From Microcoleus sp. CAWBG506 (GTDB lineage Bacteria > Cyanobacteriota > Cyanobacteriia > Cyanobacteriales > Microcoleaceae), in NCBI GenBank assembly GCA_020883125.1, contig JAHREW010000019.1, positions 48,007-112,006 of the forward strand: DNA of 64,000 nucleotides, read 5' to 3'. Made by a program: the position numbers and the translations under genes. This document shows, in pieces, positions 56,944 through 64,000 of this stretch. Numbering within the stretch: the first letter of the stretch is position 1; each line of letters opens with the position of its first letter. The notes below the pieces were generated by a model, which made no database searches, was not told the DNA's origin, and saw only the letters and a list, made by a program, of their open reading frames with translations.

Positions 56944-57582
56944 TCAAGGCTTGACAGGCAGTGGAACAGAATACCCCTCTCCTAAAATATGTGCGACAAA
57001 CTTAGTTCGAGCGTAGAAAGCCCGAGAAGTGCTTCCATGCCCTTGCCCTTTAGTTCTTGCCTGCACAAGTATGCCCATTTTTCCAGTAAGACTTGAAAAT
57101 CCTTGAGTTATAATCGTTTCTCGAACAAGGTTGTAGTCTGCTTTCACTTGCTCGTAGATTTGAGGATTATCAAGATCGAAAGAAGCTACTGAATGCACAA
57201 GAGAACGATTATCTGCTAGGCTCTCAAATACCCGTGCAACAACAACCATTTTCTGTAGTTTGTTGAAGAGATGGCTTTCCTCAAATTCTTTGCTTGCGAC
57301 CTCGACTGCATCTATCATAGTGATTGCCATCGTTTCTTTGACTCTGAGTTCTCCTGTTCGTCTGGCTACTAGCGGAACCAGCTTTAGCTCCCAACTGCCA
57401 AAATTAGGCGATCGAGATGAGTTAAGGGCTAATCCCAAGTAGCGTTCAATTGTATGCCCAGCCCAACCCTTGTTTTTCTTATCTTCTTTACTCCAAACCG
57501 TTATACGGTATTGATCTGCTAGTTGTCGAAGATCTTGACCTACCAATGTAGTTAGTCTTTTAATTGCCTCTACTCTTTCCAT
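56944..57582 (-). CDS. Type II restriction endonuclease, MvaI/BcnI-like
   Basis: GWAGHTIERYLGLALNSSRSPNFGSWELKLVPLVARRTGELRVKETMAITMI: PNFGSWELK catalytic-type motif; adjacent to a DNA methyltransferase. Confidence 0.8.
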   Translation of the reverse strand: MERVEAIKRLTTLVGQDLRQLADQYRITVWSKEDKKNKGWAGHTIERYLGLALNSSRSPNFGSWELKLVPLVARRTGELRVKETMAITMIDAVEVASKEFEESHLFNKLQKMVVVARVFESLADNRSLVHSVASFDLDNPQIYEQVKADYNLVRETIITQGFSSLTGKMGILVQARTKGQGHGSTSRAFYARTKFVAHILGEGYSVPLPVKP

Positions 57583-57590
57583 AGATGACC

Positions 57591-58418
57591 TTACTTCAAT
57601 GCAGGTGGCAACTCCACTTGACCAGGATTACTTAAACGTTTAATCGAGAGTTCAACATGACCTGCATCTGCTTCACAACCAATAAATTTCCGTCCTAATG
57701 ATAAAGCTGCAACTCCAGTTGTGGAGGAACCAGAAAAAGGATCAAAAACTAGATCGTCTGGGTTTGTGCTTGCTCGAAGGCAACGCGCAACAAGCTCAAT
57801 AGGTTTTTGTGTGGGATGCTTACCATAGAGTTTTTCATCTTTGCCAGGAGTAGACATTCGCCAGACATTCTTCATCTGTTTGTCGCCATTTTCGGCCTTC
57901 ATTTCCTCATAATTAAATGTGTAACGTTCTTTTCCTTTACGTGCTTTCGTTGCCCACAGGATTAGTTCTGTTGAGTGAGTGAAACAGCGACACCCCAGAT
58001 TTGGAGGTGGAGCAGGTTTTTCCCAGATAATGTCATTGAGAATACGAAAGCCAAGCTGCTGCATGGCAAATCCGATTGATGGATACACATGGAGAGTACC
58101 TGTTACCCAGATAGTACCAGTTGGTTTAAGAAGCCGATAACAAGCAGCCAACCATGCTTTGTTAAATTCATGATCTAGTTCAACACCTTGACTGCGATCC
58201 CATTCCCCCTTATTTACCTTGACCATGCGACCAGCCACGCAGGTAATACCATCATTGGAAAGGTTGTATGGCGGATCGGTCCAGATGCAGTCTACGCTTT
58301 CAGCAGGCAGCAAAGCCATGAGTTCCAAAGTATCGCCATGATAAAGGTGAGACAGTCCATCGTGCGATCGCCAAACTATCTCCGGCTTTACCTGTTCAAG
58401 TTGTACTTGTGCAATCAT
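57591..58418 (-). CDS. DNA methyltransferase (DPPY, N4/N6-type)
   Basis: VDCIWTDPPYNLSNDGI (motif IV), LVFDPFSGSSTTGVAALSLGRKFIGCEAD (motif I). Confidence 0.93.
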   Translation of the reverse strand: MIAQVQLEQVKPEIVWRSHDGLSHLYHGDTLELMALLPAESVDCIWTDPPYNLSNDGITCVAGRMVKVNKGEWDRSQGVELDHEFNKAWLAACYRLLKPTGTIWVTGTLHVYPSIGFAMQQLGFRILNDIIWEKPAPPPNLGCRCFTHSTELILWATKARKGKERYTFNYEEMKAENGDKQMKNVWRMSTPGKDEKLYGKHPTQKPIELVARCLRASTNPDDLVFDPFSGSSTTGVAALSLGRKFIGCEADAGHVELSIKRLSNPGQVELPPALK

Positions 58419-58512
58419 AAGGCTTGTTTACTGCTCGGTTGATAGTTTAAAACTACAATCTAGATTTTAGACTGGATTTGCCAGCTTATCACAAATTTCA
58501 ATCGCGCAATGC

Positions 58513-58589
58513 CGATCGCACCACCCACCCTATCCTCACGTTGGCCTAAAATCTTCTGGGCCGCCAAAAAGACGATATGTGCGATCGAC
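58513..58589. repeat. Direct repeat (right copy) flanking the R-M pair
   Basis: cgatcgcaccacccaccctatcctcacgttggcctaaaatcttctgggccgccaaaaagacgatatgtgcgatcgac. Confidence 0.9.
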
Positions 58590-58784
58590 TTTCACGAAAA
58601 AACTGCGGTAATCCAGAACTAGAAAGCGTACTATACCGCAACTCGCCCTGGAAAATTTTAATACTTTTATTGAGTAAAAGTTGACACATATCCAAACAAT
58701 GAACTATATTAGATGTATGGATGCAGCAGACATGATCTAATCATGACATCCCGTTACCCACGAGGGTCGAGGAATTCCGGTAAA

Positions 58785-58845
58785 GACGTTCTGAATACCA
58801 AAATATAAATTTTGGCGAAGGCTCCTTAAGGAGCCTTTGTTATTT
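58785..58845 (+). terminator. Two consecutive hairpins ending in T-run (possible sRNA/leader terminator)
   Basis: ccaaaatataaattttgg then aaggctccttaaggagccttt-gttatttt. Confidence 0.5.
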
Positions 58846-58921
58846 TAGGGCTTCGGTAATTCCTTATTCTGCAATAATTTTTTGGCTATGACAAAGAAAC
58901 CGGGTTTTTGACAAAAATACT

Positions 58922-61510
58922 TTGTTGAAGCCCGCGGATTCGGCAAAAAACCCGGTTTCTGAACTCCCAGAATTCCTAATTTCAAAACAGAGTTTACCGA
59001 ACACATCACTCAAACACAGGATTCAACAGCTTATGATGCTAGGAACCACCGAGATCCCACAATTAAAGCCGCTTTCCGACTCGGAAATGCACAAAATGAA
59101 CGCCTACTGGCGATCGGCAAACTACCTTTCCGTCGGACAAATCTATCTCCTGGACAATCCCCTACTCAAAGAACCCCTCAAACTCGAACACGTCAAACCC
59201 AGACTCCTCGGACACTGGGGCACCACTCCAGGCCTCAACTTCATCTACGTTCACCTCAACCGCCTCATCAAAGCGCAAGACTTGAACGCTATCTACATCG
59301 CAGGCCCAGGACACGGCGGACCAGGCTTGGTGGCCAACACTTACTTGGAAGGAACTTATACCGAGTATTATCCGAATATTTCCCAAGATGCTGAGGGGAT
59401 GAAACGACTGTTCAAACAGTTTTCCTTCCCCGGCGGTATTCCCAGCCACGTCGCGCCGGAAACTCCGGGTTCGATTCACGAAGGTGGGGAACTCGGTTAC
59501 GCCCTCGTGCACGCTTATGGGGCGGTATTGGATAATCCCGATTTGATTGTGGCGGCGGTTGTGGGGGACGGGGAAGCAGAAACTGGCCCGCTGGCTGCTA
59601 GCTGGCATTCTAACAAGTTTCTCAACCCGGTTCGGGATGGGGCCGTGTTGCCGATTTTGCACTTGAATGGCTACAAAATTGCCAATCCAACGCTGTTGGC
59701 CCGCATACCCCGCGAGGAGTTGGAAAGTTTGATGGTTGGTTATGGGTACAAACCCTATTGGGTGGAAGGATCGGACCCGGAAACGATGCACCAGTTGATG
59801 GCTGCAACGATGGATACTGTCATTGGCGAAATTAAGGCGATTCAGGAGAAAGCCCGGACTGAGGGCTGTTCCGATCGCCCGCAGTGGCCGATGATTGTGA
59901 TGAAGACTCCCAAAGGCTGGACTGGGCCGAAGGAGGTTGATGGTAAGCAAACTGAGGGTTCGTGGCGATCGCACCAAGTTCCATTATCCGAAATGGCTTC
60001 TAAGCCCGGACACGTCCAACTCCTGGAAGATTGGATGAAAAGTTACAAGCCGGAAGAACTGTTTGATGACAACGGTAAACTGATTGCAGAATTGGCGGAA
60101 CTTGCACCGAAGGGCGATCGACGCATGGGGGCAAATCCCCACGCTAACGGCGGTATCTTGCTAAAAGACTTGAAAATGCCAAAATTTGAGGATTACGCCG
60201 TAGACGTGCCAAAACCGGGGACTGGGATGGCAGAAGCAACCCGCGTTTGTGGCCGCTTCCTCCGAGACGTGATGAAACTCAATCAGGAGAACCAAAATTT
60301 CCGCATTGTCGGACCAGACGAGACGGCCTCCAACCGCCTCGATCCGGTATTTGAAGTGACTGGCCGGGAGTGGATGGGTAGTGTTTTACCGGAGGATGAC
60401 GAGCAATTGTCTCCCGACGGGCGGGTGATGGAAGTGCTCAGCGAACATCTGTGTCAAGGATGGCTGGAAGGCTATTTGCTAACAGGAAGGCACGGATTTT
60501 TCTCCTGCTACGAAGCATTTATTCACATCATTGATTCGATGTTCAACCAACACGCTAAATGGTTGAAAACTACTCGCGATATTCCTTGGCGCCGCCCGAT
60601 CGCCTCTCTCAACTACCTCTTAACTTCTCACGTTTGGCGGCAAGACCACAACGGTTTTTCCCACCAAGACCCTGGTTTTATCGACCACGTAATTAACAAA
60701 AAAGCAGAGGTGGTGCGGATATATTTGCCACCGGATGCGAACACTTTGCTATCAGTAACTGACCACTGTCTCCGCAGCCGCCACTATGTGAACGTGATTA
60801 TTGCTGGAAAGCAGCCGGCTTTGCAATATTTGGATATGGATGCTGCGATCAAACACTGCACGGCGGGTATTGGCATTTGGGAGTGGGCTAGCAATGACAA
60901 AGGTGGCGAACCCGATGTGGTGATGGCTTGTGCGGGTGATGTTCCGACGCTGGAAACTTTGGCGGCTGTTGACCTTTTGCGCCAATATTTCCCAGAGTTA
61001 AAAGTGCGGGTGGTGAATGTGGTGGATTTGATGACGCTTCAGCCTTCCAGCGAACATCCTCACGGTTTGTCTGACAAGGATTTTGATGCTTTGTTCACCA
61101 CAGATAAGCCGGTGATTTTTGCTTTTCACGGCTATCCTTGGCTGATTCACCGATTGACTTATCGCCGCAAAAATCACCAGAATATTCACGTTCGCGGTTA
61201 TAAGGAAGAGGGAACGACTACGACGCCCTTTGATATGGTGGTGATGAACGATCTCGATCGCTTCCATTTGGTTGGAGATGCGATCGATCGCGTGCCGAAA
61301 CTCGGTTATGGTGCGGCTTATGCCAAACAGGCGCTGCGCGACAAGCTGATCGACCACAAGCAATACATTACCAAACACGGCGACGATATGCCGGAAATCC
61401 GCGATTGGAAGTGGCCGCACGGGGGTGCGGTTAAGTCGGAAACGCCGAAGGAAACGAAAGATCCGACGGTGACAGGAGATCAAGGTGTGCGATCGGGTGC
61501 ACCAGGTTAG
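58922..61510 (+). CDS. Xylulose-5-phosphate/fructose-6-phosphate phosphoketolase
   Basis: [56 protein letters not shown]...[19 protein letters not shown]...[14 protein letters not shown]. Start may be 59033. Confidence 0.97.
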   Translation: MLKPADSAKNPVSELPEFLISKQSLPNTSLKHRIQQLMMLGTTEIPQLKPLSDSEMHKMNAYWRSANYLSVGQIYLLDNPLLKEPLKLEHVKPRLLGHWGTTPGLNFIYVHLNRLIKAQDLNAIYIAGPGHGGPGLVANTYLEGTYTEYYPNISQDAEGMKRLFKQFSFPGGIPSHVAPETPGSIHEGGELGYALVHAYGAVLDNPDLIVAAVVGDGEAETGPLAASWHSNKFLNPVRDGAVLPILHLNGYKIANPTLLARIPREELESLMVGYGYKPYWVEGSDPETMHQLMAATMDTVIGEIKAIQEKARTEGCSDRPQWPMIVMKTPKGWTGPKEVDGKQTEGSWRSHQVPLSEMASKPGHVQLLEDWMKSYKPEELFDDNGKLIAELAELAPKGDRRMGANPHANGGILLKDLKMPKFEDYAVDVPKPGTGMAEATRVCGRFLRDVMKLNQENQNFRIVGPDETASNRLDPVFEVTGREWMGSVLPEDDEQLSPDGRVMEVLSEHLCQGWLEGYLLTGRHGFFSCYEAFIHIIDSMFNQHAKWLKTTRDIPWRRPIASLNYLLTSHVWRQDHNGFSHQDPGFIDHVINKKAEVVRIYLPPDANTLLSVTDHCLRSRHYVNVIIAGKQPALQYLDMDAAIKHCTAGIGIWEWASNDKGGEPDVVMACAGDVPTLETLAAVDLLRQYFPELKVRVVNVVDLMTLQPSSEHPHGLSDKDFDALFTTDKPVIFAFHGYPWLIHRLTYRRKNHQNIHVRGYKEEGTTTTPFDMVVMNDLDRFHLVGDAIDRVPKLGYGAAYAKQALRDKLIDHKQYITKHGDDMPEIRDWKWPHGGAVKSETPKETKDPTVTGDQGVRSGAPG

Positions 61511-61527
61511 GGGCGATCGCTGTCTGA

Positions 61528-61560
61528 AAAGAAAGTCCTCAGAAATTGAGGGCTTTTTTA
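61528..61560 (+). terminator. Phosphoketolase terminator
   Basis: aagtcctcagaaattgagggctttttta. Confidence 0.65.
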
Positions 61561-61591
61561 GTTGCTATGAGAAATCTGTCGTTGGTCTGCG

Positions 61592-61653
61592 AGTCCGCCA
61601 GGGGTTTAAACCCCTGTCTCATAGCAAAAGTCGGTTGAAACCGACTATCGATT
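61592..61653. repeat. MITE-like element, left arm of inverted pair
   Basis: agtccgccaggggtttaaacccctgtctcatagcaaaagtcggttgaaaccgac. Confidence 0.75.
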
Positions 61654-61748
61654 TTAAATTTTAGATGTTAGATTGGGAATTATTAATTTGAGATAGGAGA
61701 TTGAAGATTGGAGATTAGGAATTAAGTGGTTTATTTAATTGGCTTTTC

Positions 61749-61810
61749 AGTCCTCTTTCAGAGGACTTTCGCTATGAGACGGGGGTTTTCAACCCCCGGC
61801 GGACTTGTGG
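61749..61810. repeat. MITE-like element, right arm (inverted orientation)
   Basis: cagtcctctttcagaggactttcgctatgagacgggggttttcaacccccggcggacttg = reverse-complement-like of 61592-61653. Confidence 0.75.
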
Positions 61811-62437
61811 GTTAATCGATACTGCGATATCCAGGTAGAAAAACCTATTTATATAGATGATTATCAAAGTTTGGAAGGCTTGAGCGAAACAGAGTTAATC
61901 AAAGCTTTAAAAAATTCAATAAGAAAGATTGACCGAAAAGATATCGAAAAAATTGGAATTATTATCGATATTGATAATTGTTCAGAGCAAGAACGGCTAA
62001 ATTTTGTAGATAGATGTATAAAACAGGTGTTTGAATCTGAAACTTTGTCAAGCACTAAACAATTTGTCGATATTTGTACAGATTATGGAACAAATGCAAA
62101 ATTGGCTTGTTACTTTACAAATGTTGGAGGTAAAGGCGAACTGGAAACGCTTTTAAAGGCAATCAAGGCGAAAAATTCCCCTTACGCTGATTGTTTGGAT
62201 AGCTGGAAAACTTGCCTAGAAAGCCAGGGAAAGGAAATCAACCAGAAAGATTTTGATAAATTCTGGATTAGCAACTATATTAGATATGATACTTGCTCAA
62301 ATCAGGAACAGAAGCAGGCTGGAAGAAAATGCACTATGTCAGGGTTTGATTATGTTATGAAACACAAAAAAGAGATTTGGGATTGGAATAATCCTGCTCT
62401 TGATGATTTGAAGGATTTTTTTAAGCTTTTTTGCTAA
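61805..62437 (+). CDS. DUF3226/TOPRIM-like hypothetical protein, possibly 5'-truncated
   Basis: IGIIIDIDNCSEQERLNFVDRCIKQVF (acidic strand), C-terminal FDYVMKHKKEIWDWNNPALDDLKDFFKLF; TTG start lies in the repeat arm. Confidence 0.55.
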   Translation: MWVNRYCDIQVEKPIYIDDYQSLEGLSETELIKALKNSIRKIDRKDIEKIGIIIDIDNCSEQERLNFVDRCIKQVFESETLSSTKQFVDICTDYGTNAKLACYFTNVGGKGELETLLKAIKAKNSPYADCLDSWKTCLESQGKEINQKDFDKFWISNYIRYDTCSNQEQKQAGRKCTMSGFDYVMKHKKEIWDWNNPALDDLKDFFKLFC

Positions 62438-62572
62438 GCTGATAAAAATCAAATACAATCAATATCAAATCCCTTGGTATCAGAATTACTCATCTCTCTC
62501 TTCTCTTCCTCTGCGCCCTCTGCGCCCTCTGTGGTTAATAAAAAAAATCTGTTCACCAAATAAGATATCGAT

Positions 62573-63211
62573 ATGAGCCTAAAAATCTACTTTCTGCGCC
62601 ACGGTGAAACAGTTTACAGCAAAACAGGCGGTTTCTGTGGCGACCTCGACCCAGATTTAACAGCCGAAGGTTCTCAAATGGCAGAACAATTTGCTGCAAC
62701 TTATGCGAAATTGCCTTGGAATGCTGTTTATGTCAGTCCCATGAAACGCACGATCGCAACTGCAAAACCTTTGTGTGATACTCTGGGAATTCAAATGCAG
62801 CTTCGCGACGGCTTGAGGGAAATTAAGTACGGCAAGTGGGAGGGTCAAACAGTTGAATTTGTCCGGGAAAAATATGCCCAAGAGTACATTAATTGGTTGA
62901 CGGAACCGGCTTGGAATGCGCCGAATGATGGCGAAACTTCTGTGCAAATTGCTAGCCGAGCGTCCTTAATTATCGCAGAAATTCAGGAAAAGTACAAAGA
63001 TGGTAATGTTTTGGTAGTTTCGCACAAGGCGACTATTCGGATTATTCTGTGCAGTTTGTTGGGAATTGATCTGGGAAGTTACCGCAATCGCATTGCTGCT
63101 CTAGCAGCTTCTGTTAGTATTGTCAAGTTTGATGTGCGCGGGCCTATGCTGGAGATTTTGGGCGATCGATCGCACATGGATGAAACTCTGCGCAACTTAC
63201 CCGGTACTTGA
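62573..63211 (+). CDS. Histidine phosphatase (phosphoglycerate-mutase-like)
   Basis: IYFLRHGETVYSKTGGFCGDLDPDLTAEGSQMAEQFA...VLVVSHKATIRIILCSLLGI. Confidence 0.95.
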   Translation: MSLKIYFLRHGETVYSKTGGFCGDLDPDLTAEGSQMAEQFAATYAKLPWNAVYVSPMKRTIATAKPLCDTLGIQMQLRDGLREIKYGKWEGQTVEFVREKYAQEYINWLTEPAWNAPNDGETSVQIASRASLIIAEIQEKYKDGNVLVVSHKATIRIILCSLLGIDLGSYRNRIAALAASVSIVKFDVRGPMLEILGDRSHMDETLRNLPGT

Positions 63212-63247
63212 AATTGTCGGTAAGCTGCGCCACCATCATCCTAGATT

Positions 63248-63508
63248 CTAAATCGCACCGATATAAGACAATCCTAAAATAGTACCTGCACCCAAAATAT
63301 GACCAAAACAGGTGGTTCCCAATACTGCACCCAAGCCAAAACCGCCAAACATACTCGATGAGGGCATTGCGGGGCCTGTGCTCGGATTTTGGATCGTTAA
63401 TTTGCCGATCGCGATCGCTAGAATATTACAAGCAATCATGATCAAAGCAATAGTAGGGCTCCATTCTACGGTTCTGGGCGCAACGGTTAATAAAATTGTT
63501 GTCAACAT
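63248..63508 (-). CDS. psaK: Photosystem I subunit PsaK
   Basis: WSPTIALIMIACNILAIAIGKLTIQNPSTGPAMPSSSMFGGFGLGAVLGTTCFGHILGAGTILGLSYIG. Confidence 0.93.
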   Translation of the reverse strand: MLTTILLTVAPRTVEWSPTIALIMIACNILAIAIGKLTIQNPSTGPAMPSSSMFGGFGLGAVLGTTCFGHILGAGTILGLSYIGAI

Positions 63509-63710
63509 GGCGATCGGCTCCTTAAACTTTAATCAATGAAAATCTGATGATGAATGTATATCAAACAACCGTAACCCTTGGCTACAGATTGCATTAATAC
63601 TTAATATTTTGATATGTTTCTTAATTTTAGATGGCGGGTAAGTATGATTATGAGACACGGGATTGTTAAATGGCAAGGACACGGCAATGCCGTGTCCCTA
63701 CAAATATCAA

Positions 63711-64000
63711 TAGTAGGGAAACGGCATTGCCGTATCCTGAAAATTCGGGAAACGCGACTGTTAAATAGTAGGGAAACGGCATTGCCGTATCCTGAAAATT
63801 CGGGAAACGCGACTGTTAAATAGTAGGGAAACGGCATTGCCGTATCCTGAAAATTCGGGAAACGCGACTGTTAAATAGTAGGGAAACGGCATTGCCGTAT
63901 CCTGAAAATTCGGGAAACGCGACTGTTAAATAGTAGGGAAACGGCATTGCCGTATCCTGAAAATTCGGGAAACGCGACTGTTAAATAGTAGGGAAACGGC
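63711..64000. repeat. Perfect tandem repeat, 55 bp unit, >5 copies, continues off window
   Basis: tagtagggaaacggcattgccgtatcctgaaaattcgggaaacgcgactgttaaa starts at 63711, 63766, 63821, 63876, 63931, 63986. Confidence 0.97.

Noticed and set aside
59162-59977. ORF 271 aa minus
   Set aside because: Antisense of the highly conserved phosphoketolase; no recognisable domain.
60998-61483. ORF 161 aa minus (His/Arg-rich)
   Set aside because: Antisense of phosphoketolase; composition typical of a shadow ORF.
63601-63837. ORF 78 aa (minus) and ORF 69 aa (plus) in the repeat region
   Set aside because: Open frames run through noncoding 55-bp tandem repeats; unit length is not a multiple of 3, and the peptides are only frame-shifted repeat translations.
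63711-64000. Possible CRISPR array
   Set aside because: Every 55-bp unit is identical including the inter-palindrome parts; no spacer diversity and no cas genes in the window.

Overview
This 64 kb window is cyanobacterial. Supporting evidence: psaK, ndhB, phosphoketolase, ribBA, Npun_R2821/R2823-type glycosyltransferases, many HIP1-like GCGATCGC sites and Oscillatoriales/Microcoleus-like dispersed repeats. Most genes are ordinary housekeeping or regulatory ones: a group-2 sigma factor, topA, ndhB, ABC1 kinase, aminopeptidase P and an adenylate cyclase. Three regions stand out. (1) About 4.8-15.1 kb, minus strand, is a compact run encoding an EccC-like FtsK/SpoIIIE ATPase with one canonical P-loop flanked by two degenerate modules. 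With it are three small WXG100-like helical proteins, an ADP-ribosyltransferase (ART) toxin-like protein with a helical N-terminal domain, a 4-bp-overlapping (ATGA) small acidic ORF, a TM/IMS-domain protein, a serine hydrolase, and TPR and membrane proteins. I read this as a candidate type-VII-secretion-like effector system lacking the canonical EccB/D/E and mycosin genes. (2) About 24.0-25.7 kb, minus strand, is a dense tRNA array of 18 full-length tRNA-like genes plus a 5'-half remnant. It includes four class-I tRNAs with leucine anticodons and several with atypical loops or encoded CCA ends. (3) About 56.8-58.6 kb is a restriction-modification pair bracketed by imperfect ~80 bp direct repeats, consistent with insertion by target duplication. 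Tandem repeats (176 bp and 55 bp units), MITE-like inverted repeats, IS200/IS605 (TnpB) remnants and several decaying genes are also present. All calls come from reading the sequence and the supplied ORF translations; no database search was run.
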